From positions 62,001 through 126,000 of the forward strand of contig JALHNB010000010.1 in NCBI GenBank assembly GCA_022843745.1: a stretch of DNA of 64,000 nucleotides, written 5' to 3'. Source of the stretch: Anaerolineae bacterium (GTDB lineage: Bacteria > Chloroflexota > Anaerolineae > Aggregatilineales > Phototrophicaceae). The notes beneath the pieces are model-generated. The model saw only the letters and a program-made list of their open reading frames with translations. It was not told the DNA's origin and made no database searches. This document shows, one piece after another, positions 17,695 through 27,536 of the stretch (its first letter is position 1; every line of letters starts with the position of its first letter). Both the position numbers and the translations under genes were made by a program.

Positions 17695-18992
17695 CGCTTG
17701 GTCTCAATCAAGGCATGAAGCTCACGGCTCTCGCGTGATGGCCCGATTCCTAGAGTGTCGGAAAGAACCTTCTCCAGGGTACGATATTGCATCAGCGCAT
17801 CCCCGACCATATCCAATTTCAGATAGATCGACATCACTTCACGATGAATATCTTCGCGTTCTGGTGTTTCTTTGAGCGCACGCACAAAAAACCCTAATGC
17901 ATGATGGAAATTCTCGCGGCGTTTATTAATGCGGGCTGTGCTGATGAGCGCCTGGGCATAAAGCTGGCGCAGGTGATCGCGGCGTTCATCCGTCCACTGC
18001 ATCGAAACCGTCTGCAAGAAGGGCGCTTTATAGAGTTCAATCGCCTGAGCCAGAAGTTCCTCTTCTTTGCGATCATCAGTGGCGATCATCGAACGCTCAA
18101 TCGCATCCTGAAAATCGGTCACATCGTAGTGGCGGACGATTTTTTCGCTAGGCATATAAAAACCCGCGCTATAATGCGTGAGTTCATAATTCTTCGATCC
18201 GCCAACCTTCATGCTGATACGTTCGCTGATTTTCCGTTTGGTAACATGGAAAACGTTGGTTGCTTCCTTAATCGACAGATCGGGCCAGAAGGTGGCAAAA
18301 ATTTCATCGCGGGTGACAAGTGCATGATCCATGAAATAGAAGAAAAGATTTCGCGGTAATGCGCCGTCCCAGTTTGTGATTTGCTGACCGTTTACAATGG
18401 CATAACCTCTGCCCAATGAATAGACCTCAAGCTGAGGCCTGGGGGAAGGTTCAACGGTAAACATCACATCATCTTTGCGATATTCTGTCCCTAATACCAA
18501 TGCTTCGCCCTGGGCAACCATATCGTACCAGGGTTGGTAGGTTAATAAGCGTGATGAAAATGCAAGCTGGACATGATCAGGTAATGAGGCAACCGCCGCT
18601 TTGATAAATTTACGAAAATCGCCGTTCAGCGGCGCTCTGTCAAATTCGTCGATAAAGAGTACCACTCGTTCGCTGCTGTATGCACCCAAATCTGCTGCCA
18701 GTGCTTCACCTAATGCTTCAGGTTTATTGCTGGTGAGGGCTTTTTTGAGGTTTGCGCCAAAATTGTCTAAAACCTGATCGAATTCGGTAACTAATGCATT
18801 GAGCCAACCCGATAGTGTGGATTGTTCTTCAGCTATCCGGTAATATAATAATCCGGTATGGGTATTAGTGAGAAAGTGTGTTAAAAAAAGATTGCGGTAA
18901 TTTGTCCAAGGATATAGTAGCACAACTTTCTTACCAGCGGATCGCTCCTGGAAAGTCTCAAATGACATTTTAGTGATTTCTTGAGAAACCAT
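17691..18992 (-). CDS. SARP/BTAD-type regulator with N-terminal ATPase-like region
   Basis: 433 residues. Residues about 20-170 resemble a STAND/MalT-type ATPase: Walker B RVVLFIDEFDRA and a following sensor-like LAFSSR are clear, but the place of Walker A (KKVVLLYPWTNYRNLFLTHF) has no GxxxxGK[ST]. A winged-helix segment at about 215-285 (LVTRDEIFATFWPDLS, VTKRKISERI) matches the SARP OmpR-like domain. The C-terminal 300-433 is a bacterial transcriptional activator domain of TPR-like helices (LYKAPFLQTVSMQW, ALGFFVRALKETPERED). It is probably a transcription activator that no longer hydrolyses ATP. The 221-bp gap to the divergent gene at 19214 is AT-rich and must hold both promoters. An in-frame ATG at codon 9 is an alternative start. 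Confidence 0.75.
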   Translation of the reverse strand: MVSQEITKMSFETFQERSAGKKVVLLYPWTNYRNLFLTHFLTNTHTGLLYYRIAEEQSTLSGWLNALVTEFDQVLDNFGANLKKALTSNKPEALGEALAADLGAYSSERVVLFIDEFDRAPLNGDFRKFIKAAVASLPDHVQLAFSSRLLTYQPWYDMVAQGEALVLGTEYRKDDVMFTVEPSPRPQLEVYSLGRGYAIVNGQQITNWDGALPRNLFFYFMDHALVTRDEIFATFWPDLSIKEATNVFHVTKRKISERISMKVGGSKNYELTHYSAGFYMPSEKIVRHYDVTDFQDAIERSMIATDDRKEEELLAQAIELYKAPFLQTVSMQWTDERRDHLRQLYAQALISTARINKRRENFHHALGFFVRALKETPEREDIHREVMSIYLKLDMVGDALMQYRTLEKVLSDTLGIGPSRESRELHALIETKR

Positions 18993-19213
18993 TACCTGGA
19001 TGGCCTTTCACATACCGCGTATGTAGTGTTATTGTTATTGATGCTACTATTTACGTAATTGGATAAATAATAGAACTATTTTTATCAAAATTCTATCATG
19101 AAATTAATTGAAATGTCAATGCTTTATATTTCATTTTTAAAGTCTGAGAGCATCTTTTTGATCCCTGATTATTTTTGAGTTTACTGTAAATTTACTGGAA
19201 AGTATATAGGCTG

Positions 19214-20488
19214 TTGCTACTAAAACCCATCTCTCATCTACTGCTTAAGCTAGAAGTTCCACTCCTTGCAGTATTCATCATAGCAATGTGGTATCCATCT
19301 CCGCTAAGAGATCGATTCGTTTGGATATTCGTACTTTTGATTCCAATATTTGCTGCTCGTTGGGTCGTGCGGGGGCGTATTTTCACGATCACAAAATTAG
19401 ATGTCATATGGCTCATCTGGTTGGGGTTGGGGGTCGCCAATATTTATCTGGCGCCGTTTACACGCGGCTTTATCATGTTAGCGCGACCATTACTTGGGGT
19501 TATAATTTATTTTACAATAATTGAGGTCGTTCGCCATGAAAAACGTGTCAATAAAGTAATCAATTATATTACTATCCTGGCGATTATCATAGGCCTTCTG
19601 GCGATGTCCGGTACACAATGGAATGAAAAATCATTTCAATTTGAGGCTTTTCTGAATATATTGCCTACTTTGAAAATGCTACCGCTTCCGCCAGAAGCAG
19701 GTTTGAGCTTTAACGCCAACGAAATTGCTGGTGCCATCGCCTATGTACTGCCTGTGATGGCAGGTGTTGCTATTTATTATTGGCGGATGAAACTCCCGCG
19801 TATCGGGGTTACAGTGGCATTTATCCTGCTGTTTTTGTCGCTGTTTCTGGGCCAGAGCCGCCTGACTATTGTGGGAGTATTGCTGGCGTTGGCGGTGATT
19901 ATTTTTATGCTCATCCCACGCGGCAGATGGCAAGCACTTGCCTGGGTTGCGTTGGGGGCAGTAGTCGTTCTCCAGTTGTTTGTCGTCTACAACCCAGCCA
20001 GCAGATTGGAATTGGCGGAGCGTGACGAAGGTAGTTTTAGCGGACGATTTAATATCTGGTCAAGTGCGTTGAAGGTTGTGGGCCAGTACCCACTGACTGG
20101 CGCAGGCCTGAATATGTTTCGCGATAGACGGATATTGGAGAAATTCCCTGTGCCGGGCTGGTCTCCCTCCCCTGGTGCTACACGCATCCTGCCTCATACA
20201 CATAATGAAGTTCTGCAAATCGCAACGGATATGGGTATACCCGGCGGCGTTATTTTTATCGCTGTTCATGCTGCTGCGGCCTATCTGACCGTTCAAACCT
20301 GGCGACGCGGTGACGAATATGCAAAAGCAGTGAGTGTTTCGGCGCTGGCGGGTTTGTTTGCGCATGGTGTTTTTGGGCTGGGGGATGCCATTACGTTTTG
20401 GGATCGCTTTGCATTTTTGTTTTGGGTTGTGCTGGGCTTGGTGCGTGGGCAGCACTTATTAACAACCCGTTTTATCCAAAATTTGTAA
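19214..20488 (+). CDS. O-antigen ligase/Wzy-like polysaccharide membrane protein
   Basis: 424-residue integral membrane protein with about 11-12 helices. The large periplasmic loop at about 260-340 contains GRFNIWSSALKVVGQYPLTG and HTHNEVLQIATDMGIPGG, the Wzy_C/O-antigen ligase signature with the conserved arginine and the H-x-H-N. It would polymerise or ligate undecaprenyl-linked glycans on the outer face of the membrane. TTG start with a weak GGAAAG site. No other polysaccharide genes adjoin it; it is followed 40 bp later by a histidine kinase. Confidence 0.85.
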   Translation: MLLKPISHLLLKLEVPLLAVFIIAMWYPSPLRDRFVWIFVLLIPIFAARWVVRGRIFTITKLDVIWLIWLGLGVANIYLAPFTRGFIMLARPLLGVIIYFTIIEVVRHEKRVNKVINYITILAIIIGLLAMSGTQWNEKSFQFEAFLNILPTLKMLPLPPEAGLSFNANEIAGAIAYVLPVMAGVAIYYWRMKLPRIGVTVAFILLFLSLFLGQSRLTIVGVLLALAVIIFMLIPRGRWQALAWVALGAVVVLQLFVVYNPASRLELAERDEGSFSGRFNIWSSALKVVGQYPLTGAGLNMFRDRRILEKFPVPGWSPSPGATRILPHTHNEVLQIATDMGIPGGVIFIAVHAAAAYLTVQTWRRGDEYAKAVSVSALAGLFAHGVFGLGDAITFWDRFAFLFWVVLGLVRGQHLLTTRFIQNL

Positions 20489-20528
20489 ACATATAGTTTT
20501 TTCCGCTTGACTTCCATGTTATATTTTG

Positions 20529-23500
20529 ATGAGGGTCGAAAACTTTCATCTAATCTATCGAGAACGTATGCGCCGAGTCTTTTTTACCTCCGGTGATAAA
20601 ACGTCCGTTTTTAAGTCTACCTTACAGGACTATCTGCTGTTTCTGGCAGGGTTTATTCCCCTGTGTGCCGGCGCCATACTCTTTATTCAACAGCCTTATC
20701 TTAATTTTGAACCTTCGCTGTTTAGCATCTGGCTAATTTGTCTGGCAATGTTTGTGCTGGCTGATATTGTTTCTGGCGCTTTAGAGAATGGATTGTGGGC
20801 AGGGTATCTCAATCTTTCAGCGGCAGTCGTCTGGCTAGAATTAAATCTGGCCGCAGCATTGGCAATGGTCGTAATCGGCGCACTTATAACCGTCCCGATA
20901 CGTCTTTATCTTCGCGTCCCTCTAAAATTATTCGGCGGGACACGCCTACAAGCTTTCAATTTGACCTGGAATAGAATTGCGATTTCTGGCTTGTCTATTC
21001 TGGCGACGGCCCTGGTTTATGAACTGCTGGGTGGGGATATTCCACTCCAAAGTTTCGATGCTCCTGCTTTACTGATAGTGCTGATCGCGTTATTGATCGG
21101 TTTTATCTGCACACATCTTTGCGGTGTTTTGCTGTTACGCAATTCCGCATCAGCCAAGCCTTTCCTTTTAGGTTGGCAGCACATGGGTCAGGAAATTCTG
21201 ATCCTGCTGCTCATCATCGCCTTTCCGATGATTATCGATAAGGCAGGCATAGGTGTTTTTGCGGTAATTATGGGCTTACTGGCGATCCAATCGCTGCGCT
21301 TTCATAATGTTGATGCCATCGACCAATCGCTGCTCAGGCGTGTCGAAGAACTTTCCCTCCTGAATAATATCGGGCAGGTGACGGCATCCAATCTGGAATT
21401 GGATGATGTTTTGTACAACATTTATGTCCATGTTGCCCGGTTGATGCGCGTTTCCGTATTTTATATTGTCCTCTATGACCGAGGACAGGATATGCTCGAT
21501 TACCGGCTGGTCGTCGCTGGCAACCAGCGGATCAAATGGCCTGCCCGTAAACTGCGCGATGGCGCAACCGAGCGTGTTATTCGCACCAAGAAACCGCTGC
21601 GTATCACAGCGAGTGACCGTACAAAATTTGCTGATCTCGGCGTTTTTACCCCCACATCGCATTATGTGATGTTCGTCGGAATGCCACTGCTGTTTGGCGA
21701 CGAGGTTCTCGGCGTTATGGCGGTCTTGAGCGACGAAAGCGAGGAAGCATTTGGCAGCAATGAAATCAATATTCTGCAAACGATTGCTAACCAGGCCGGA
21801 CTCGCGGTTCGTAATGCGCTTTTGTTTTCGCAGCGTACCGATCTGGTCGAAAATCTCTCACGCATTAATGACGTTGTTCATCAGGGCTTGTCCAGTGTAG
21901 ATCGGGAGACTGCGCTGACGGCGGCCTGCCAGACCGCAATGGCAATCACCAAAGCGCAGAAGGCTGGCTTGTTTTTGTTTGATGTCGAAAAATCGCGCTT
22001 TGATCTGGCAGCGGAAATCGGCATGACCGAAGCCTTCAAAACGGCTAACGAAATTGTCTTGTATCAACCTGAACGCTACACAATGGGGGCGCGGGTCGTC
22101 GTCAATACGGATGATGCCCCACGCCTGACTGAATATGCACGGCAGGGTGAATTCCGCGCCTTTGTCGAAATGCCGTTGTTTTCCGGCAACAATCTCATTT
22201 CGGGACTGTTGACCGTTTATCATAATCAACCCAATTATTATCGACAGGTCGAACTCGATTTGCTGGAAGTGCTTGCAAATCAGGTGCGCGCAGTTTTCGA
22301 TAACACCCAGTTATTCCAGGTACTTGAATTATACGCCTACGAAATGGCGCAGCTTGTGCATTTGTCGCGCATTTCAACGGCCAGCCTGGAAGCGGATAAA
22401 GTTGTCGGGAACATCGCCGATATTTTACGCCAGATGATGAACGTCAACCGGGTTATCATCACGCTGATCGATTTTGAGGAACAGCGGGTGCGGGTGCTGG
22501 CAACAGTTGTCGATGGAGATTCGCAGACATCGAGCCTGCACAATCTGCCTTTGGAGAAATTCCCCGAACTCCAAAACCTTGTGCATCAGAAAGCGCCGTC
22601 GGCGAACGCATTTTATCGCGACAGTGACACGCTTTCGCCAGAATTACGAACACTAATGGGGCAAGATGAGGAAGAATCGCTGGCGCTGATTCCGATTATG
22701 ACGAACGCGGTTCTGGTGGGTGCGCTCATCATGGGCAGCCGGAGCGAACGACATTTTTCGCATCATGAATGGCAGTTCGTTGAGATGGCAGCGAATCAAA
22801 TCGCGGCGCAGATCAAAAACGTACAGCTTCACGAACAAACTCAGCGACAGCTCAAGCAGCGCTTAGACCAGGTTTCGCTGGTTGAAGAAATCGCCAAACA
22901 GGTTTCCAGCTCGCTGGACTTCAACCAGATTATCAGCAACGTTTTGGAAGCGGCGGCACGCGCAACCCAGGCTGATTTTGTGCTTTTGGCTCTGCTCACC
23001 GACGCTGACCAATTCTGGATCATTATTCAGCATTATACGAATGGACAGGTCTACAAAAGCTACTCGTCCAGATCGAAGGATCAAGGCGTAGTGGGCGAAG
23101 TGGTGCGCACTGGAAAAACCATTTTGCTGCGCGACAACAGCACATTCGAAACTTACTACACCGATACTCCAGGCCTTTATCACTCATCGCTGGCGGTGCC
23201 GCTGGTGAAGGGTGACAAAGTTATCGGTGCGCTGAATATTGAAAGCGTGCATGAAAGCTTTTTCAACGAAGATCAGGCCAGCTTCCTCAATAATCTCGCC
23301 AGTCACGCCGTTATCAGTATCGAAAATGCGCGTTTCCTGGAAGAACGCCAGCAAGAAATTGATATGCTCACCAGCCTGCGTTTGCTCTCCCTGTGGCTGG
23401 CAAGCGCTGATGACATTCGGTCGGTTTCGCAGGCCGTACTCAAAACGGGCCTCGAACTGATGAATGGTCAGGGCGGCATTATTTTTCTTTACGATGCAGA

Positions 23501-24914
23501 AGATGGCGATCATTTGACTGTGGTTGATAAACTGTGGACGGATGAGCTTGATAATTTTCAGATTCCGCTGAATGTGGCTTATCGAGTCGCACGCAGTGGT
23601 CAGCTCGAAATCGTAGAAGACATTACACAGAATGGCACCGCCGAGATTGAAAGCTATAAGAGCCTGATCGCAATTCCGTTGAAGCGTGGCAATCATGTGC
23701 ATTCGGTCATGGTCGTCGCTTTTGCCACCAAACGGGTATTCCAGGATCGCGATTTAAATACGATTGATCTGCTGGCGAGTCAGGCAGTGGGGCATCTGGA
23801 AAACGCGACCTTGCACGAACGGATTCGTACCGCCAGCGATCAGATGGGTGCTATTCTGGACTCCACGCGCGATGGCATGATTTTGCTGGATCGCGAATTT
23901 TGTCTGGTTCAAAGCAACGCCTCAGCAGAGCGCTTGCTGGGCATTCATTTAACAGACTACGTGGGGCACTATTTCCCGGATACTCTGCTGAAGCATATTG
24001 AAGATGAACGGGATAGCGGCTATTCCAGTGAAGAAGTCCAGAAAATGGCACGTATTCTGCGCCTGGAACCGCAGCTTAATACACAGCGCCAGTTCCAGCA
24101 TATTGTCGGCAACCAGTTGAAGTATATCGAAGAAATTGGTTCACCTGTCATTGATGACGAAAATCATATTGCCGGACGGCTTCTGGTTTTACGGGATGTC
24201 ACCGAAGAAAAAGAACTGGAAGAAAATCGCGAACTTTTGACCAAGATGATGGTGCATGATCTGCGCGGCCCGCTGGCGGCGATTATCAGCAGCCTGCAAC
24301 TTGCCCTGCCTTCCATTGATGTTGAAAACCAGCGCGATGAGGCGAAAGCACTGATGCAGTCGTCGTTTAAGAGTGCCAATCGCTTGCTGGGATTGGTTAA
24401 CAGCCTCCTGGAAATCGCGGCACTGGACGGAACACAGATGCGGCTTAACCTGAATCCCACGCCGTTATCAACGATGGTGGAAACCGCCTATTCAACGCTG
24501 GAACGGTCAATTCAGCAGGCTGATCTGAAAGTGGATTATGATATTCCTGACGATTTGCCACTGCTCAAGGTCGATCAGGATAAAATTGAGCGTGTCCTCA
24601 TCAATCTGATGGATAATGCCCTGCGCTATACCCCGGCATTCGGCAAAATTCTGATCTCCGCTGAAGTGGTTGACCGTCAGGTGATGGTCAGGATAGCAGA
24701 CAGCGGCCCTGGAATCCCCCGTCAGGAACGCAGCCGCATTTTTGAGAAATTCCGGCGTGTCAAAGGCCAGAATCCCCTGCGTGGCAGCCAAGGTAATGGG
24801 CTGGGTTTGACCTTCTGCAAGCTGGCGATTGAAGCGCATGGCGGACGAATCAAAGTTGAAGATGAGAGTCCGCTTTCCGGTGCGTGCTTCTCCTTAACAC
24901 TTCCCATCGCTTAA
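20529..24914 (+). CDS. Membrane multi-GAF/PAS sensor histidine kinase (1461 aa)
   Basis: N-terminal membrane region of about seven helices (residues about 30-255). Five GAF domains follow (about 275-435, 440-595, 600-765, 770-940 and 945-1100), the first starting LLNNIGQVTASNLELDDVLY. A PAS domain (about 1105-1230, ILDSTRDGMILLDREF) precedes HisKA with MMVHDLRGPLAAI (phosphoacceptor H1243), and HATPase_c has LINLMDNALRYTP, DSGPGIP and GNGLGLTFCK. No receiver is fused. The start may be the TTG one codon earlier or the ATG at 20568, which has a GAGA site. It lies 58 bp before a second kinase with a very similar catalytic core, so the pair may hetero-oligomerise or compete for one receiver. Confidence 0.93.
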   Translation: MRVENFHLIYRERMRRVFFTSGDKTSVFKSTLQDYLLFLAGFIPLCAGAILFIQQPYLNFEPSLFSIWLICLAMFVLADIVSGALENGLWAGYLNLSAAVVWLELNLAAALAMVVIGALITVPIRLYLRVPLKLFGGTRLQAFNLTWNRIAISGLSILATALVYELLGGDIPLQSFDAPALLIVLIALLIGFICTHLCGVLLLRNSASAKPFLLGWQHMGQEILILLLIIAFPMIIDKAGIGVFAVIMGLLAIQSLRFHNVDAIDQSLLRRVEELSLLNNIGQVTASNLELDDVLYNIYVHVARLMRVSVFYIVLYDRGQDMLDYRLVVAGNQRIKWPARKLRDGATERVIRTKKPLRITASDRTKFADLGVFTPTSHYVMFVGMPLLFGDEVLGVMAVLSDESEEAFGSNEINILQTIANQAGLAVRNALLFSQRTDLVENLSRINDVVHQGLSSVDRETALTAACQTAMAITKAQKAGLFLFDVEKSRFDLAAEIGMTEAFKTANEIVLYQPERYTMGARVVVNTDDAPRLTEYARQGEFRAFVEMPLFSGNNLISGLLTVYHNQPNYYRQVELDLLEVLANQVRAVFDNTQLFQVLELYAYEMAQLVHLSRISTASLEADKVVGNIADILRQMMNVNRVIITLIDFEEQRVRVLATVVDGDSQTSSLHNLPLEKFPELQNLVHQKAPSANAFYRDSDTLSPELRTLMGQDEEESLALIPIMTNAVLVGALIMGSRSERHFSHHEWQFVEMAANQIAAQIKNVQLHEQTQRQLKQRLDQVSLVEEIAKQVSSSLDFNQIISNVLEAAARATQADFVLLALLTDADQFWIIIQHYTNGQVYKSYSSRSKDQGVVGEVVRTGKTILLRDNSTFETYYTDTPGLYHSSLAVPLVKGDKVIGALNIESVHESFFNEDQASFLNNLASHAVISIENARFLEERQQEIDMLTSLRLLSLWLASADDIRSVSQAVLKTGLELMNGQGGIIFLYDAEDGDHLTVVDKLWTDELDNFQIPLNVAYRVARSGQLEIVEDITQNGTAEIESYKSLIAIPLKRGNHVHSVMVVAFATKRVFQDRDLNTIDLLASQAVGHLENATLHERIRTASDQMGAILDSTRDGMILLDREFCLVQSNASAERLLGIHLTDYVGHYFPDTLLKHIEDERDSGYSSEEVQKMARILRLEPQLNTQRQFQHIVGNQLKYIEEIGSPVIDDENHIAGRLLVLRDVTEEKELEENRELLTKMMVHDLRGPLAAIISSLQLALPSIDVENQRDEAKALMQSSFKSANRLLGLVNSLLEIAALDGTQMRLNLNPTPLSTMVETAYSTLERSIQQADLKVDYDIPDDLPLLKVDQDKIERVLINLMDNALRYTPAFGKILISAEVVDRQVMVRIADSGPGIPRQERSRIFEKFRRVKGQNPLRGSQGNGLGLTFCKLAIEAHGGRIKVEDESPLSGACFSLTLPIA

Positions 24915-24940
24915 TTGTTATATCCTGTAATGTAACAATT
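24913..24940. promoter_or_regulatory. 8-bp inverted repeat between the two kinase genes
   Basis: AATTGTTA and TAACAATT are separated by 12 nt, overlapping the stop of the first kinase gene. It may be an operator or an mRNA processing structure ahead of the second kinase. Confidence 0.4.
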
Positions 24941-24972
24941 GAATTTATTGATAAGCGATGTATTGATATCCT

Positions 24973-26868
24973 ATGAATCGATTTACTGATATTCAATGGC
25001 CGTTGGCGCTGGTCGGTGTCGCTATTCTGGCTATCAGTCTGCTCAATACACCTCTGACGCTGCTCTCATTGGTGAGTGGATTATTTTTGGCGCTGGTGAT
25101 TTTTCTCATCGTGAGCCAGATGCGTGTGCAGCTTCGGCGGCATCAGTCTGACCTCAAATCCCTCACCGACATCAGCAAACAGCTCTATGACCAGCAGGTC
25201 GCACGCTCTCAGCAGTTGAGTACGCTCAATAAGGTGCTGCTGCTGCTCACAGAGACGCTTTCACCCGATAGTGTACTGGATACGGTCATCTCCTCAGCAT
25301 CCGCTGTTTCTGAGGCAACAGCTATTGCCGTTTATCTCTTTGAGGGGGGCAGCGAACCGAAACTGGTGCGTGATGCAGGTTTGAGCGATGCGTTTGCCCA
25401 AGCGCCTCCAAAGCCGCTGCTGACTGTCAGCCAGGATGAGCTATCATCTGACAACTCCAAAGTGGTCGTTAAAAATGTCGAGCATGACCCCCGCGTCGAG
25501 CATCTGCGCGAGATGATGAAGCGCGAGGGGAAATCTGCCTGGATTGAGCTGCCGCTGCGGGTTCTTGGGCGTGGTCTGGGGCTGATGATCGTCTATTTCG
25601 ATACGCCCCAATCCATGAGCGAGGAAAGCATCGAACTGCTGCGGACATTTGCTAACCAGGCTGCCCAGGCGATCCAGAATGCTGACTTATACGCCAGGAT
25701 TTATAAACGGGCAACCATTGCGCGTGACCAGATGCAGGCCATCCTGAACACGATGACAGAAGCGATTGTCCTGATTGATCGCCAGGGGATGATCGCGCTG
25801 GCAAACCCCGGCATGGATTTAATTGACCTCGATAACAATCAGCTTATCGGCTGCTCGATCACCGATCTGGTGAAGCGTTCGCAATTGAATCTCATCGAAA
25901 AAATGGGCTATCAGTCCGAAGATGACATCACTGGCTTGCTGGAATGGCTGCGTATTCCCCGCGAACCTTTTGAGCAGAGCGATGCAGCATATGCGTTGCT
26001 TCACACGAATAAAAGATGGTTTGTTCGCCGCGAGACGATCCCGGTTCATAACGAAGATGGCGGCGTGATCGGTATGCTGCTGGTCTTTTACAACGAAACC
26101 GAACAGCGTGAATTGGAACAGGCGCGTGAGAATTTCTCCCGGATGGTTGTCCATGATCTGCGTAGTCCGCTGACAGCCGTCATTAGCAGTATCATGCTGC
26201 TGACCGAGATTATTCCGCCGGAGAACGAATTTAACCACGCTGTGAACAGAACCGCTACAGCTAGCCAACGTGCGATCCGCAAACTGCTCAACCGAGTCGA
26301 TTCACTTTTGGATATTGCCCGGATGCAAAGCGGTGAGATGAAGCTGGATATTGAACCCGCCACGCTGTCGAAGCTGGTCAATAACGCCTGTGCGGAGTTA
26401 TACCCCCTGGCAAGCGAACTCCAAGTCACCTTCAAAACGGATGTCGCTGATAGCCCCATGCTCGAAGTGGATGTCGATAAAATTGAGCGCGTTCTGCTGA
26501 ATCTGGTGGACAATGCGCTCAAATTCAGCCCTGTCGGCAGCGAAATTGTCGTTCGCGCACACCACGATGGCAGCGATTTTGTGCGCGTGGATGTTGTTGA
26601 TCGCGGGGCGGGAATTCCAGAAATCCATCGCCAAACGATTTTCGATAGTTTTGTTCAGATCAAAGATCAGCGTGGGTTGCGTCGTGGGAGCGGCTTGGGC
26701 TTAACCTTCTGCAAGCTGGCAATCGAGGCACACGGCGGGCAAATCTGGATTGAGGAAAACGCTCAGGGCGGCAGTATTTTCTCTTTCAGGCTGCCGACTG
26801 TCCAAATCAAAAAGTCGATTCAAAATGAATCGACTAGAGTGTCTGCTACCTCACCACAGAAATTATGA
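24973..26868 (+). CDS. GAF-PAS sensor histidine kinase (631 aa)
   Basis: Two N-terminal membrane helices (about 10-48), a coiled region, one GAF domain (about 85-240), one PAS domain (about 255-385, ILNTMTEAIVLIDRQGM), HisKA with MVVHDLRSPLTAV (phosphoacceptor H394) and HATPase_c with LLNLVDNALKFSP, DRGAGIP and GSGLGLTFCK. The catalytic core closely resembles that of the kinase immediately upstream, indicating gene duplication with loss or gain of GAF modules. The output partner is not fused; single-domain receivers start 1 kb downstream. Confidence 0.93.
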   Translation: MNRFTDIQWPLALVGVAILAISLLNTPLTLLSLVSGLFLALVIFLIVSQMRVQLRRHQSDLKSLTDISKQLYDQQVARSQQLSTLNKVLLLLTETLSPDSVLDTVISSASAVSEATAIAVYLFEGGSEPKLVRDAGLSDAFAQAPPKPLLTVSQDELSSDNSKVVVKNVEHDPRVEHLREMMKREGKSAWIELPLRVLGRGLGLMIVYFDTPQSMSEESIELLRTFANQAAQAIQNADLYARIYKRATIARDQMQAILNTMTEAIVLIDRQGMIALANPGMDLIDLDNNQLIGCSITDLVKRSQLNLIEKMGYQSEDDITGLLEWLRIPREPFEQSDAAYALLHTNKRWFVRRETIPVHNEDGGVIGMLLVFYNETEQRELEQARENFSRMVVHDLRSPLTAVISSIMLLTEIIPPENEFNHAVNRTATASQRAIRKLLNRVDSLLDIARMQSGEMKLDIEPATLSKLVNNACAELYPLASELQVTFKTDVADSPMLEVDVDKIERVLLNLVDNALKFSPVGSEIVVRAHHDGSDFVRVDVVDRGAGIPEIHRQTIFDSFVQIKDQRGLRRGSGLGLTFCKLAIEAHGGQIWIEENAQGGSIFSFRLPTVQIKKSIQNESTRVSATSPQKL

Positions 26869-26883
26869 GGGTGTTTTTCTGTA

Positions 26884-26906
26884 AGGGCAGATCTCAGACC
26901 TGCCCT
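26884..26906. repeat. REP-like palindrome, CTCAGAC-core type, between convergent genes
   Basis: AGGGCAGATCT and AGACCTGCCCT are inverted with one mismatch around a single C. The same core recurs at 61321-61351. Its position between the kinase stop (26868) and the cyclophilin stop (26935) fits a bidirectional transcript end. Confidence 0.65.
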
Positions 26907-26934
26907 AAAACCCCAAAAATCAACGTGGTTGTAC

Positions 26935-27423
26935 TTAGCTCTCGATAATCGTAATCGACTCGATTTTGTCGCCTTGCCGAATAGCATTGACGACTTTCTG
27001 CCCATCGCCTGCCACTTTGCCGAAAACGGCGTGTTTGCCGTTGAGATGTGGTGTTGCCAGGTGGGTGATAAAGAACTGTGAGCCATTGGTGTTCGCGCCA
27101 GCGTTCGCCATGCTCAGGATGCCTTCGCTGTCGTGCTTCAGTTTCAAGGCGGATGACTCGTCGTTGAATTGATAGCCTGGGCCGCCTCTGCCTGTACCTG
27201 TGGGATCGCCACCCTGAACCATGAAATCGCTGATGACGCGGTGGAATGTCACATCGTTATAGAAACCGTCACGCGCTAGAAAAACAAAATTGTTGACGGT
27301 TGCTGGCGCTTCTTTGGCGTGCAGCTTGATGTCAAACTCGCCTTTGTTCGTTTTAAAATGCGCCGTATATGATTTGTTAGGGTCGATCTGCATTGCTGGC
27401 GGGGCTTTATATGATTTAGCCAT
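26935..27423 (-). CDS. Cyclophilin-type peptidyl-prolyl cis-trans isomerase
   Basis: Cytoplasmic protein-folding enzyme, 162 residues, no signal peptide. It has the cyclophilin core [19 protein letters not shown] with the catalytic arginine, then [30 protein letters not shown] and the final strand DKIESITI. The ATG at 27423 follows a GAAGGAG ribosome site; a TTG just before it is not needed. Transcribed alone, divergently from the receiver operon. Confidence 0.95.
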   Translation of the reverse strand: MAKSYKAPPAMQIDPNKSYTAHFKTNKGEFDIKLHAKEAPATVNNFVFLARDGFYNDVTFHRVISDFMVQGGDPTGTGRGGPGYQFNDESSALKLKHDSEGILSMANAGANTNGSQFFITHLATPHLNGKHAVFGKVAGDGQKVVNAIRQGDKIESITIIES

Positions 27424-27448
27424 CAAAAAACTCCTTCAAATAGTTGGA

Positions 27449-27536
27449 TAAGCGAGCATAACAGAACAGGTAAGCAAGCACAACAGAACAGGTAAGCAAG
27501 CATATCAGGTTGGATAAGCAAGCATATCAGAAGATT
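27449..27536. repeat. Four tandem 22-bp repeats upstream of the cyclophilin gene
   Basis: Units at 27449, 27471, 27493 and 27515 all begin TAAGC(A/G)AGCA. Units 1-2 share the tail ACAGAACAGG, units 3-4 share TATCAG. There are no spacers, so this is a minisatellite and not a CRISPR. It lies in the 5' untranslated or promoter region of the minus-strand gene. Confidence 0.8.

Noticed and set aside
27449-27536. Possible CRISPR array
   Set aside because: The 22-bp units are directly adjacent with no spacers, they diverge in their tails, and no cas gene is near.
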